From Semisulcospira habei (Eukaryota; Mollusca; Gastropoda; Semisulcospiridae): DNA of 64,000 bases. The stretch's first letter is position 1; each line of letters starts with the position of its first letter. Location: assembly GCA_036245525.1 (NCBI GenBank), contig BTPG01000001.1, forward strand, positions 182,201,250-182,265,249. Direction: 5' to 3'. The notes under the pieces were generated by a model. It saw only the letters and a program-made list of their open reading frames with translations, ran no database searches and was not told where the DNA came from. Shown piece by piece: positions 10,708-21,962 of the stretch. Made by a program: the position numbers and the translations under genes.

Positions 10708-11635
10708 AGGCACATATCACGTACCATGCGAACTCCAACCTCCTCAGTACAGATACGTTACATGCAGGACACACAAATGTCAGCGTCGCCGAATATGTCA
10801 GATAATCTTCTCAATCTACGCGCATGACTCACCCAACTATTGGCAACACTCTCAACTCGTGGACTGACAGCACAGTCAGGTAATAAATTATACCAGGTAA
10901 TATACTCAAGCTTATCTGACCCACCCTGACAGGGCATGTGGAGTGACGTTGACAGGTGATGTCCCCGTCATCAGGAGCATGTCATTACTTCACTTCCAAA
11001 CCTGTTTCAAGCCAATCCACGTGGCAACAGACATACACGCGCATGCGCCTCTGCGAATATATGTTTACTTTGGGGTGGGTGGGGTGTGAGTGTGGGTGTG
11101 GGTGATTGGGGTAGATGAGAATGTCAACCTCTTGAAGCAGCAGCTGCTCTTGACAACGTACACCACTATCACTAATGTGGGTTCACGTAGGCTACTTTCA
11201 TATCAGCTTTTCACAGGGCGGAGGTTAACTCCTTGGTTGTTGGTAGCCAAACTGTTAACCCCTTGACTGCGGGGAAAAATCAACACAATTCAACTGCACG
11301 AGACATAAATACTCATGTGATCCTGCGTTTACAGGCGCTCATATCTATCTTGTATCTATCTTCTTTACGTGGATGGCAAGGGCAGATCAGTTACCTCGAG
11401 GTGGTGGGTTTCAACCTTTTGTTTGGGACCTTCAACCTGACATAAAATGCTTCCCCGACGCCACACCTTCTTTCAGTGGCCCAAAAATCAAATAGGGAGG
11501 GGGTGGAAGGTGGGGGGGGGGGGGGTGGAGAGTACAAAGACACCAAAAGAGACTTTTGCATTTTAAACAATTTTGGGTCTGGAGGGGGGTTCCGGAACCC
11601 CTAGGATTCCCGCCCCCCTCCGCACCTGCATGGGG
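10708..11635. other. No gene recognised; G-rich tracts
   Basis: Short frames only. A GT/G-rich stretch lies at about 11070-11110 and a poly-G run at about 11513-11526. Nothing else is supported. Confidence 0.5.
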
Positions 11636-11639
11636 TTCC

Positions 11640-14600
11640 TTGTTCTTTACATGGATGGAGTTCTTTGTTCTTTACATGGATGGGTTTCCTTGTTCTTTAC
11701 ATGGATGGAGTTCTTTGTTCTTTACATAGATGGAGTTCTTTGTTTTTTTATAAGGATGGGGTTCTTTGTTCTTTACGTGGATGGGATTCCTTGTTCTTTA
11801 CATGGATGGAGTTCTTTGTTCTTTACATGGATGGAGTTCTTTGTTCTTTACATTGATGGAGTTCTTTGTTGTTTACATGGATGGGATTCCTTGTTCTTTA
11901 CATGGATGGGGTCTCTTGTTCTTTACATGGGTGGAGTTCTTTGTTCTTTACATGGATGGGGTTCTTTGTTCTTTACAAGGATGGGATTCTTTGTTCTTTA
12001 CATGGATGGGATTCCTTGTTCTTTACATGGATGGAGTTCTTTGTTCTTTACATGGATGGAGTTCTTTGTTCTTTACATGGATGGGGTTCTTTGTTCTTTA
12101 TGTGGATGGGATTCCTTGTTCTTTACATGGATGGAGTTCTTTGTTCTTTACATGGATGGGGTTCTTTGTTCTTTACAAGGATGGGGTCTCTTGTTCTTTA
12201 CATGGATGGGATTCCTTGTTCTTTACATGGATGGAGTTCTTTGTTCTTTACATGAATGGAGTTCTTTGTTCTTTACATGGATGGAGTTCTTTGTTCTTTA
12301 CATGGATGGAGTTCTTTGTTCTTTACAAGGATGGGATTCCTTGTTCTTTACATGGATGGGGTCTCTTGTTCTTTACATAGATGGGGTTTCTTGTTCTTTA
12401 CATGGATGGGATTCCTTGTTCTTTACATAGATGGGATTCCTTGTTCTTTACATGGATGGAGTTCTTTGTTTTTTACATGGATGGGGTTCTTTGTTCTTTA
12501 CATGGATGGAGTTCTTTGTTCTTTACATGTACGGGGTTCTTTGTTCTTTACATGGATGGAGTTCTTTGTTCTTTACATGGATGGGGTTCTTTGTTCTTTA
12601 CAAGGATGGGGTCTCGTGTTCTTTACATGGGTGGAGTTCTTTGTTCTTTACATGGATGGGGTTTCTTGTTCTTTACATGGATGGGATTCCTTGTTCTTTA
12701 CATGGATGGGGTTCTTTGTTCTTTTTATGGATGGGATTCCTTGTTTTTTATGTGGATGGGGTTCTTTGTTTTTTACATGGATGGGATTCCTTGTTTTTTA
12801 CATGGATGAGGTACCTTGTTCTTCACATGGATGGAGTTCTTTGTTCTTTATATGGATGGAGTTCTTTGTTTTTTATATGGATGGGGTTCTTTGTTCTTTA
12901 AATGGATGGGGTTCTTTGCTCTTTATATGGATGGAGTTCCTTGTTCTTTACATGGATGAGGTTCCTTGTTCTTCACATGGATGGAGTTCTTTGTTCTTTA
13001 TATGGATGGAGTTCTTTGTTCTTTATATGGATGGGGTTCTTTGTTTTTTACAAGGATGGGATTCCTTGTTCTTTACACGGATGGGATTCCTTGTTCTTTA
13101 CATGGCTGGAGTTCTTTGTTCTTTACATGGATGGTGTTCTTTGTTCTTTACATGGATGGGGTTCTTTGTTCTTTACATGGATGGAGTTCTTTGTTCTTTA
13201 CATGAATGGAGTTCTTTGTTCTTTACATGGATGGAGTTCTTTGTTCTTTACATGGATGGAGTTCTTTGTTCTTTACAAGGATGGGATTCCTTGTTCTTTA
13301 CATGGATGGGGTCTCTTGTTCTTTACATGGATGGGGTTTATTGTTCTTTACATGGATGGGATTCCTTGTTCTTTACATGGATGGGATTCCTTGTTCTTTA
13401 CATGGATGGAGTTCTTTGTTTTTTACATGGATGGGGTTCTTTGTTCTTTACATGGATGGAGTTCTTTGTTCTTTACATGTACAGGGTTCTTTGTTCTTTA
13501 CATGGATGGAGTTCTTTGTTCTTTACATGGATGGGGTTCTTTGTTCTTTACAAGGATGGGGTTATCGTGTTCTTTACATGGGTGGAGTTCTTTGTTCTTT
13601 ACATGGATGGGGTTTCTTGTTCTTTACATGGATGGGATTCCTTGTTCTTTACATGGATGGGGTTCTTTGTTCTTTTTATGGATGGGATTCCTTGTTTTTT
13701 ATGTGGATGGGGTTCTTTGTTTTTTACATGGATGGGATTCCTTGTTTTTTACATGGATGAGGTTCCTTGTTCTTCACATGGATGGAGTTCTTTGTTCTTT
13801 ATATGGATGGAGTTCTTTGTTTTTTATATGGATGGGGTTCTTTGTTCTTTAAATGGATGGGGTTCTTTGCTCTTTATATGGATGGAGTTCCTTGTTCTTT
13901 ACATGGATGAGGTTCCTTGTTCTTCACATGGATGGAGTTCTTTGTTCTTTATATGGATGGAGTTCTTTGTTCTTTATATGGATGGGGTTCTTTGTTTTTT
14001 ACAAGGATGGGATTCCTTGTTCTTTACATGGATGGGATTCCTTGTTCTTTACATGGCTGGAGTTCTTTGTTCTTTACATGGATGGTGTTCTTTGTTCTTT
14101 ACATGGATGGGGTTCTTTGTTCTTTACATGAATGGAGTTCTTTGTTCTTTACATGGATGGGGTTCTTTGTTCTTTACAAGGATGGGATTCCTTGTTCTTT
14201 ACATGGATGGGGTCTCTTGTTCTTTACATGGCTGGAGTTCTTTGTTCTTTACATGGATGGGGTTTCTTGTTCTTTACATGGATGGGATTCCTTGTTCTTT
14301 ACATGGATGGGGTCTCTTGTTCTTTACATGGGTGGAGTTCTTTGTTCTTTACATGGATGGGGTTCTTTGTTCTTTACAAGGATGAGATTCTTTGTTCTTT
14401 ACATGGATGAGGTTCCTTGTTCTTCACATGGATGGAGTTCTTTGTTCTTTATATGGATGGAGTTCTTTGTTCTTTATATGGATGGGGTTCTTTGTTCTTT
14501 ACATGGATGGGGTTCTTTGCTCTTTATATGGATGGAGTTCCTTGTTCTTTACATGGATGAGGTTCCTTGTTCTTCACATAGATGGAGTTCTTTGTTCTTT

Positions 14601-14690
14601 ATATGGATGGGGTTCTTTGTTCTTTACATGGATGGGGTTCTTTGCTCTTTATATGGATGGAGTTCCTTGTTCTTTACATGGACGCGTTTT
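11640..14690. repeat. ~3-kb minisatellite, 25-bp unit (about 120 copies)
   Basis: Unit approximately gttctttgttctttacatgg + atggg, 25 bp. Because 25 is not a multiple of 3 and the unit has no stop in any plus frame, three units make a 75-bp stop-free period. All three frames stay open for long distances, the longest 709 codons. Variants (t-a-t for t-a-c, ctctt, caagg) are arranged in blocks: the stretch starting at about 12250 recurs about 950 bp later at about 13200, and the markers at 12902 and 13853 are 951 bp apart after a 1-bp insertion near 13562. The array is low-complexity DNA, not a protein gene. Confidence 0.95.
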
Positions 14691-14869
14691 TTGGCGTTGA
14701 ATTAACAAAGATTTGTGAAACAAAATCTGCGAAGTTTTCACGGAAAATAAATCGTCATTTGACATATATTTGCCGTGAGCACAGTCAAACATCAAACATT
14801 GCCACACAGGCAGACGAGGCAGGTAAAAACATTTATTTATTATTATTATTATTTATACACGCCGCCTGG

Positions 14870-14975
14870 ATGTTAGAAGGATCGACCGTGATACTTCAAG
14901 GGTAGCGCCAGATTAGCCAGGCATCAGGCTAATCTAGCACTACCCTTGAACCCTCCTGGTAGATCCATCCCCTAC
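14870..14975. mobile_element. Partial hairpin MITE, family 1
   Basis: Contains gatcgaccgtgatacttcaa gggtagcgccagattagcc, a short loop, and the inverse ggctaatctagcactaccct tga. The TTAA termini are missing or eroded. An (ATT)n tract lies at about 14837-14852. Confidence 0.65.
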
Positions 14976-15300
14976 AGCTGTTCCACAGTCGTCACAAAAG
15001 TCTTCAGAAGTTAGGAAAGTGATGACTGGGTGTGAAAGACGTCATTGAACAAAAGACATAGAGGTGATGTCTACCAGCCGCAGCGATACACGACAATACA
15101 TTTTTACGTCATCAAAAGCTCACGAGAATCTCCCTGTATACAAAGTTCCTCCGGCCTACGTCGGCTCCTGTGTCTTTTGATGACTGGGGCCAGGCGGTTT
15201 TTAATTGTGCAGATGACAGGGCGCTGTATCAGGAAATCACGGAATGACATCTCTCGTGCGGGCCTGCAGACAGGTGTCGCGGGCCGTGTTGTATCTACGA

Positions 15301-15364
15301 TATAAATACCCCTGACAGATTTCTTTTTCATTTCAACATAAGTTGCAGAACGCAGGCTACTCAG
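15301..15364 (+). promoter_or_regulatory. Candidate TATA promoter and untranslated first exon
   Basis: A consensus TATAAATA at 15301-15308 is followed about 30 bp later by a plausible start region (tttcatttcaacataag, about 15325-15345). At 15362-15366 there is a perfect splice donor CAG|GTAAGT. The 5' exon would be about 35 nt and non-coding. A possible partner exon is at 22061-22200, with acceptor-like cacag before an ATG and a hydrophobic leader. The spatial logic is good, but only RNA data would prove it. Confidence 0.4.
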
Positions 15365-15389
15365 GTAAGTCCAAAATATGATATCTAAC

Positions 15390-15557
15390 TTAACCCATTC
15401 AGCCCTGACGCACTACAGCAGGAGATGGGTCGACCATGATAGTTCAAGGGTAGTGCCAGAGGAGCTTGGCGCCTGTCGGTCTCCTGCAACTGATGCATAA
15501 TCATTAGATGACGCCTCCAAAATTTGGGAAATACGGCCGTCGGCCTGAATGAGTTAA
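15390..15557. mobile_element. TTAA hairpin MITE, family 1, internal deletion
   Basis: Starts TTAACCCATTCAGCCCTGAC and ends CGGCCTGAATGAGTTAA. Compared with the copies at 15785 and 16841, the right inner arm is missing, so sequence jumps from gcttggcgcctgtcggt to ctcctgcaactgatgcat. It is a deletion derivative that cannot form the inner hairpin. Confidence 0.85.
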
Positions 15558-15784
15558 GACATCGCCAACAACAACAACAACAAATGCGTGCTGATTTGTG
15601 AAGTTTGACCTGACAGCCTACTGCCATAAAGTGCAAATTCGCAGACCAGCACATTTGTGGTGTTTGTGCTTGATTTTTTATTGTTTATGTTTATAGCTAA
15701 TAGGCTGAGCTTCCATCAACGTTTTCGATGTATAAATATCAGCTGTGAGAGACTTTAGCTTAGAGAAAGAAATCATATGTCACA

Positions 15785-15998
15785 TTAACTCACTCAGCCC
15801 GACGGCCGTAGTTCCCAAATTTTGGAGGCGTCATCTAACGACTATGCACCAGTTGCAAGAGATGGATCGACCATGATAATTCAAGGGCAGTGCCAGATTA
15901 GCTTGGCACCGACAGACGCCAAGCTAATCTGGCACTACCCTTGCATTATCATGGTCGACCCATCTCCTACTGTAGTGCGTCAGGGCTGAATGGGTTAA
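15785..15998. mobile_element. TTAA hairpin MITE, family 1, near-complete
   Basis: Starts TTAACTCACTCAGCCCGACG and ends CAGGGCTGAATGGGTTAA, inverted relative to the copy at 15390. The inner palindrome is tight: cagtgccagattagcttggc acc gacaga cgccaagctaatctggcact. No coding capacity; this would be moved by a transposase supplied elsewhere. Confidence 0.9.
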
Positions 15999-16309
15999 CT
16001 TTTCTCTGAAATATTATTTTATATTTTGGATCGTGTGATAGATAAATCTTTTTGTTACGACAACAAAGAAATAGAGAACCAGACAAGCAAACAGCCATAC
16101 AAGCAAGCAAGCGAGCAAGCAAACACACAAACAAACATCAACAAGAGATAAAAAAAAAAAAAAACCCACGGATACAGCACGGAAAGGTCTTACCATCAGG
16201 TATCTCTGTACCAAGTTCGGTTTTGAAGTTGAAAATATATCTGAGACATAAACAACGATTTTTGTCAAAATAATTTTATTGGACCTATTTCTGTATCCCT
16301 GTAACCTCG

Positions 16310-16752
16310 ACTTCGAGAAGAGGTCACTGACAGTGGCATGAAGAGGTCACTGACAGTGGCATGAAGAGGTCACTGACAGTGGCATGAAGAGGTCACTCAC
16401 AGTGGCATAAAGAGGTCACTCACAGTGGCATGAAGAGGTCACTCACAGTGGCATAAAGAGGTCACTCACAGTGGCATAAAGAGGTCACTCACAGTGGCAT
16501 AAAGAGGTCACTCACAGTGGCATAAAGAGGTCACTCACAGTGGCATGAAGAGGTCACTCACAGTGGCATAAAGAGGTCACTCACATTGGCATGAAGAGGT
16601 CACTCACAGTGGCATGAAGAGGTCACTCACAGTGGCATGAAGAGGTCACTCACAGTGGCATGAAGAGGTCACTCACAGTGGCATGAAGAGGTCACTGACA
16701 GTGGCATGAAGAGGTCACTGACAGTGGCATGAAGAGGTCACTCACAGTGGTA
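16310..16752. repeat. 23-bp minisatellite (about 19 copies)
   Basis: Unit gaagaggtcactcacagtgg cat, 23 bp. Variants (ctgacag/ctcacag, catg/cata) are grouped: the gac variant at both ends and the cac variant inside. Confidence 0.95.
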
Positions 16753-16840
16753 TGTTTACAGTTTAGAAAGGTCTGGCCACAAAGTATCCTGTGCCAGGTT
16801 GAAGTCCGTGTCTTGAAGAGTCTTTGAGATAATGCCAACG

Positions 16841-17058
16841 TTAACGCATTCCGCCAGACGGCCGTGTTTCCCAAATTTTGGAGCTGTCATCTAATGACTA
16901 TGTACCAGTTGCAGGACTGAGATGGATCGACCATGACAATTCAAGGGCAGTGCCAGATTAGCTTGGCGCCAACAGGCGCCAAGCTAATCTGTTACTACCC
17001 TTGAATTATCATGGCCGACCCATTTAATGCCGTTGTGCGTCAGGGCTGAATGGGTTAA
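16841..17058. mobile_element. TTAA hairpin MITE, family 1, near-complete
   Basis: Starts TTAACGCATTCCGCCAGACG and ends CAGGGCTGAATGGGTTAA. The inner palindrome around ggcgccaacaggcgcc is nearly perfect. Same orientation as the copy at 15785. Confidence 0.9.
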
Positions 17059-17071
17059 AGTTTACCACGGA

Positions 17072-17113
17072 CGACAGACACCGGACGCCGGACACCGGAC
17101 ACCGGACGCCGGA
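17072..17113. repeat. GC-rich short tandem repeat (GGACACC/GGACGCC)
   Basis: Alternating ggacaccggacgccggacac units, followed by an (AACAA)n stretch at 17190-17216. Confidence 0.8.
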
Positions 17114-17220
17114 CAGACGACGGATGGTCCAATGCACGTTATCGCAAGTCAACCAAACATTACACTCTGTTCGAAATGAAAAATCAGATCAAAAACAAAA
17201 CAAAACAAAACAAAACAAGA

Positions 17221-18746
17221 CACTTAGTGTATGATAACTAATGTTGTGCCAGTTGTCAGAGTCACAGCAACAAGAAGACACTTAGTGTATGATAACTAAT
17301 GTTGTGCCAGTTGTCAGAGTCACAGCAACAAGAAGACACTTAGTGTATGATAACTAATGTTGTGCCAGTTGTCAGAGTCACAGCAACAAGAAGACACTTA
17401 GTGTATGATAACTAATGTTGTGCCAGTTGTCAGAGTCACAGCAACAAGAAGACACTTCGTGTAAGATAACTAATGTTGTGCCAGTTGTCAGAGTCACAGC
17501 AACAAGAAGACACTTAGTGTATGATAACTAATGTTGTGCCAGTTGTCAGAGTCACAGCAACAAGAAGACACTTAGTGTATGATAACTAATGTTGTGCCAG
17601 TTGTCAGAGTCACAGCAACAAGAAGACACTTAGTGTATGATAACTAATGTTGTGCTAGTTGTCAGAGTCACAGCAGCAAGAAGACGCTTAGCGTATGATA
17701 ACTAACGTTGTGCCAGTTGTCAGAGTCACAGCAACAACAAGACACTTAGTGTATGATAACTAATGTTGTGTCAGTTGTCAGAGTCACAGCAACAAGAAGA
17801 CACTTAGTGTATGATAACTAATGTTGTGCCAGTTGTCAGAGTCACAGCAACAAGAAGACACTTAGTGTATGATAACTAATGTTGTGCCAGTTGTCAGAGT
17901 CACAGCAACAAGAAGACACTTAGTGTGTGATAACTAATGTTGTGCCAGTTGTCAGAGTCACAGCAACAAGAAGACACTTCTGTAAGATAACTAATGTTGT
18001 GCCAGTTGTCAGAGTCACAGCAACAAGAAGACACTTAGTGTATGATAACTAATGTTGTGCCAGTTGTCAGAGTCACAGCAACAAGAAGACACTTAGTGTA
18101 TGATAACTAATGTTGTGCCAGTTGTCAGAGTCACAGCAACAAGAAGACACTTAGTGTATGATAACTAATGTTGTGCTAGTTGTCAGAGTCACAGCAGCAA
18201 GAAGACGCTTAGTGTATGATAACTAACATTGTGCCAGTTGTCAGAGTCACAGCAACAACAAGACACTTAGTGTATGATAACTAACGTTGTGCCAGTTGTC
18301 AGAGTCACACCAACAAGAAGACACTTCGTGTAAGATAACTAATGTTGTGCCAGTTGTCAGAGTCACAGCAACAAGAAGACACTTAGTGTATGATAACTAA
18401 TGTTGTGCCAGTTGTCAGAGTCACAGCAACAAGAAGACACTCAGTGTATGATAACTAATGTTGTGCCAGTTGTCAGAGTCACAGCAACAAGAAGACACTT
18501 AGTGTATGATAACTAATGTTGTGCCAGTTGTCAGAGTCACAGCAACAAGAAGACACTTAGTGTATGATAACTAATGTTGTGCCAGTTGTCAGAGTCACAG
18601 CAACAAGAAGACACTTAGTGTATGATAACTAATGTTGTGCTAGTTGTCAGAGTCACAGCAGCAAGAAGACGCTTAGTGTATGATAACTAACGTTGTGCCA
18701 GTTGTCAGAGTCACAGCAACAACAAGACACTTAGTGTATGATAACT
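17221..18746. repeat. 58-bp satellite array, left part (~26 copies)
   Basis: The unit contains cacttagtgtatgataacta and atgttgtgccagttgtcaga, with a period of 58 bp. A linked variant (gctagttg ... cagcagcaagaagacgctta) recurs at about 17654, 18175 and 18639, spacings of about nine and eight units, showing a higher-order repeat. The array continues after the inserted LINE at 21963. Confidence 0.95.
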
Positions 18747-21700
18747 CTTGGCTTGACTTCGCGAACGAAGATTTTATAGGAGTTGCCCATGACGTCTGCA
18801 GGCTTGTTCGTGGCTGCGGAGGCCAATCCGAGACAGGCAGGTTCGACCGCAGTGGCTGCAGGGGAAGGTCTGGCCAGGGTTCTGAGCTGCGGCATCTCTG
18901 TTTTTTCTCCTGAGCCGCTTGTCCTTAAGGCTAGCTCTGCGAGAGTCCTCAAAGGAGACAGCTGCCTTGTAAATGGTGGAGCGCCAGGTGTCACGGTCCG
19001 CAGCAAGCGAAGACCACTGGTGGTGGTCGATTTGGCAGGCACTAAGTGACTTCTTGAGACAGTCTTTGTATCTCTTCTTTGGTGCCCCTCTGTCACGGTG
19101 TCCAGTAGCAAGCTCGCCGAACAGGGTGATCTTTGGTAGGCGATGAACCTCCATCCTGGAGACATGCCCCGCCCAGCGGAGCTGTGTCCGCAGCAGCAAA
19201 GCCTCGATGCTCACAGTTTCAGCCTGTTCAAGGACCTCGACGTTGGTGACATAGTCACTCCAGTGAATGCCCAGGATGGTACGCAGGCAGCGCTGGTGGA
19301 AGCGTTCGAGGAGTCGTAGTTGGCTGCGGTAGAGGGCCCAGGACTCGGAACCATACAGCAGGGTGGTGAGGACCACAGCTCTGTACACGCTGATCTTGGT
19401 GCCTGTTTTCAGCTGTTGATTGTGCCACACCCGCTTGAAAAGTCGCCCGAAAGCACTGTTCGCTTTTGCCAGCCTGCTGTCAAGCTCCTTGTCCAGCTTG
19501 GCGTCCGACGTGATAATGCAGCCAAGGTAAGTAAACTGGTGCACTGACTTTAGTTCAGACTCGCCAATGGTGATGTGAGGAGGGCGATACACTGTCTTGG
19601 GTGCCGGCTGATGGAGGACCTCTGTCTTTTTCAGACTGACCTCGAGTCCAAAGAGCTGGGCAGCATCTGCGAAGCAAGACGTGATGCGCTGCAGGGCTCT
19701 CTCTGTGTGTGCAACGAGGGCAGCATCATCAGCAAAAAGCAGCTCACGAATCAGTTGGTCTAGGGTTTTCGTGTGGGCCTGCAGTCGTCTGAGGTTGAAC
19801 AGGCTGCCATCGAGACGATACCTGATGTACACTGCATCGTCATCATCGAGGTCCACTGTGGCCTGCTTCAACATCATGCTAAAAAAGATGGTGAAGAGGG
19901 TCGGTGCCAGCACGCAGCCCTGCTTTACGCCGTTGAGAATAGGGAATGGTTCTGAGAGGTCATTGTTGAGTCTGACCTGGCCTTGCTGGTCCTCGTGTAG
20001 CTGGACAATCATGTTGAGGAACTTTGGGGGACAGCCAAGTCGCTCCAGGATCTGCCACATGCCTTGCCTGCTCACAGTGTCGAACGCTTTTGTTAGGTCG
20101 ACAAATGTTACGTACAGCCCTTTGTTCTGCTCGCGGCACTCCTCCTGTAGCTGTCTCAGCACAAAGACCATATCGGTGGTGCTCCTGTTTGCTCTGAAGC
20201 CACACTGGCCCTCTGGGAGTTGGTCTTCAGCGATGGCAGGTACCAGCCGATTCAGGAGCAGCCTTGCAAGGATTTTCCCAGCAATGGACAGCAGGGTAAT
20301 TCCCCGATAGTTGGAACAGTCAGACTTCTCGCCTTTGTTCTTGTACAGGGTGATAACGACTGCGTCACGGAGATCTTTTGGTAGTGTTCCTTCCTCCCAG
20401 CAGCAGAGAAAGAGGTCATGGAGCTTGTTGTGCAGTGCTGTGCCTCCATGTTTCCAGATCTCTGGCGGTATTCCATCAATGCCTGCTGCTTTGCCACTCT
20501 TGAGCTGGTGGATGGCTGTGAGGGTCTCTTCAGCGGTGGGCGGTTCGTCCAATTCAACCTTTACTGGGAGGTGTGGGATTTGTAGGACGACTGCTTCTTG
20601 AACAGTGCGCTCAGCGCTGAAGAGGCTCTGAAAGTATTCCGACCAGCGGTTCAAGATGGAGGTATTATCTGTGAGGAGTGCCTGGCCATTCGCGCTTCGC
20701 AGGGGACTTTGTACCAGGTGCCTGGGGCCATACACTGCTTTCAGTGCTTCGTAGAAGCCCCTGTAGTCACCATTGTCAGCACAAAGCTGGGTCCTCTGTG
20801 CAAGTCTGGTCCACCACTCATTCTGGAGATCTCTGAGCTTGCGCTGGAGACTGCTGCAGACGAGGCGGAAGGCAGACTTCTTCACAGGGCAGGAAGGCTG
20901 GGCTAGGTGGGCCTGATGGGCGGCTCTTTTTTTTGCTAGGTGTTCCTGGATCTCTACATCGTTTTCGTCAAACCAGTCTTTGTTCTTCTTTCTGGCGAAA
21001 CCCAAGACTTCTGCAGAGGATTTTGCAATAGCAGTTTTCAGTTGTTCCCAAAGTGTTTCAGGGGAGGAGTCTACTGGGTCTGCTGTGTCTTTGAGCCTGC
21101 GCTGTAAATCTGTCTGAAAGGCAGCTTTCACATCGTCACGCTGAAGGCTGGCAACATCAAGCTTTTTCTTGGGGGGCCCCCATTTCTTGGGTTTTGGCTT
21201 GAAGTGGAGCCTGAGTTTGCAGCGGACAAGGCGGTGGTCAGTGTGGCACTCTGCGCTGGGCATCACTCTGGTGAGGAGGACGTCACTGCGGTCCCTCTGA
21301 CGCACTAGGACATAGTCGATAAGGTGCCAGTGCTTGGAGCGAGGATGCATCCAGGTGGTCTTTCGACTGTCCTTTTGCTGAAAAGTAGTGTTGGTGATGA
21401 CCAGTTGCTGCTCCGCACAGAACTCCAATAGTAGGCGGCCATTGTCATTGCAGTTCCCCACGCCATGCTTGCCGAGGACTCCTTTCCAGGCTTCAGAGTC
21501 CTGGCCCACTCTGGCGTTGAAGTCGCCAAGGATGATGACTTTGTCGTCTGCAGGGGTACTCTGTAGGAGGCTGCGCAGGTCAGTGTAAAACTTGTCCTTT
21601 TCAGCAGGCTCTGCCAGGAGGGTTGGGGAGTACACACTGAGAAGGGTGACATGCTGCTGGTGTCTCAGTGGGAGGCGCATGGACATGATGCGGTCTGAGT

Positions 21701-21962
21701 GGCCCGTTGGTAGGTTTTCCAGCTTAGTCGCAATGGATGTCTTGACCATGAAACCCACGCCTGAAAGCCGTCTTTCTGATGCAGGCCTGCCTGACCAGTA
21801 GAGGGTGTACCCAGCACCAAGTTCTTGGAGGCTGCCTTCGTCCGGAAGGCGTACTTCGCTGAGTGCGGCGATGTCGATGTTTAACCTCCGCAATTCATGG
21901 GCAATGAGGGCGGAGCGACGTTCAGGGCGTCCGCTGTCTGCTTTGTCGAGCATGGTTCGGAC
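18747..21962 (-). mobile_element. 3.2-kb LINE insertion with 11-bp target-site duplication
   Basis: The element sits inside the 58-bp satellite and is flanked by gtatgataact at 18736-18746 and 21963-21973, as expected from target-primed insertion. The 3' end (left side) has no poly-A; it ends within about 30 bp of the stop codon, with a small inverted repeat ttcgttcgcgaa. The 5' end begins inside the endonuclease coding region, so the copy lacks its 5' UTR, any ORF1 and the first endonuclease residues. Confidence 0.93.
18774..21962 (-). CDS. LINE endonuclease-reverse transcriptase, uninterrupted, 5' partial
   Basis: One frame of 1059 codons from the ATG at 21953 (MLDKADSGRPERR); the preceding bases are still coding, so this ATG is probably internal. 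Order: apurinic-type endonuclease at about residues 1-250, with ALSEVRLP (catalytic E), ILGDFNARVG and ECHTDHRLV. A linker follows. RT at about 450-780 has KSGKAAGIDGIPPE, VTFVDLTKAFDTVSR (motif A), NGVKQGCVLAPTLF (motif B) and LLFADDAALVAH (motif C, F-A-DD). A thumb/connection region follows (GRLFKRVWHNQQLK, YGSESWALY). At the C-terminus, about 1030-1055, is a CCHC-like finger, C-x2-C-x12-H-x4-C. No stops or frameshifts, so the copy is young. It nicks target DNA and copies its RNA in the nucleus. Confidence 0.93.
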   Translation of the reverse strand, partial: VRTMLDKADSGRPERRSALIAHELRRLNIDIAALSEVRLPDEGSLQELGAGYTLYWSGRPASERRLSGVGFMVKTSIATKLENLPTGHSDRIMSMRLPLRHQQHVTLLSVYSPTLLAEPAEKDKFYTDLRSLLQSTPADDKVIILGDFNARVGQDSEAWKGVLGKHGVGNCNDNGRLLLEFCAEQQLVITNTTFQQKDSRKTTWMHPRSKHWHLIDYVLVRQRDRSDVLLTRVMPSAECHTDHRLVRCKLRLHFKPKPKKWGPPKKKLDVASLQRDDVKAAFQTDLQRRLKDTADPVDSSPETLWEQLKTAIAKSSAEVLGFARKKNKDWFDENDVEIQEHLAKKRAAHQAHLAQPSCPVKKSAFRLVCSSLQRKLRDLQNEWWTRLAQRTQLCADNGDYRGFYEALKAVYGPRHLVQSPLRSANGQALLTDNTSILNRWSEYFQSLFSAERTVQEAVVLQIPHLPVKVELDEPPTAEETLTAIHQLKSGKAAGIDGIPPEIWKHGGTALHNKLHDLFLCCWEEGTLPKDLRDAVVITLYKNKGEKSDCSNYRGITLLSIAGKILARLLLNRLVPAIAEDQLPEGQCGFRANRSTTDMVFVLRQLQEECREQNKGLYVTFVDLTKAFDTVSRQGMWQILERLGCPPKFLNMIVQLHEDQQGQVRLNNDLSEPFPILNGVKQGCVLAPTLFTIFFSMMLKQATVDLDDDDAVYIRYRLDGSLFNLRRLQAHTKTLDQLIRELLFADDAALVAHTERALQRITSCFADAAQLFGLEVSLKKTEVLHQPAPKTVYRPPHITIGESELKSVHQFTYLGCIITSDAKLDKELDSRLAKANSAFGRLFKRVWHNQQLKTGTKISVYRAVVLTTLLYGSESWALYRSQLRLLERFHQRCLRTILGIHWSDYVTNVEVLEQAETVSIEALLLRTQLRWAGHVSRMEVHRLPKITLFGELATGHRDRGAPKKRYKDCLKKSLSACQIDHHQWSSLAADRDTWRSTIYKAAVSFEDSRRASLKDKRLRRKNRDAAAQNPGQTFPCSHCGRTCLSRIGLRSHEQACRRHGQLL

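Noticed and set aside
11573..14705. Very long overlapping ORFs (up to 709 codons) rich in Phe, Leu, Trp and Met-Asp-Gly
   Set aside because: They arise from a 25-bp minisatellite free of stops in all plus frames; several frames are open at once, and the peptide changes only with the repeat.
17221..18746. CRISPR-like regular repeats (also 16310-16752 and 8610-9440)
   Set aside because: Repeats are contiguous without unique spacers, and the context is clearly eukaryotic.
19681..20310. Plus-strand frames (209 codons and others) opposite the LINE ORF
   Set aside because: Shadow frames of the well-supported minus-strand endonuclease-RT.
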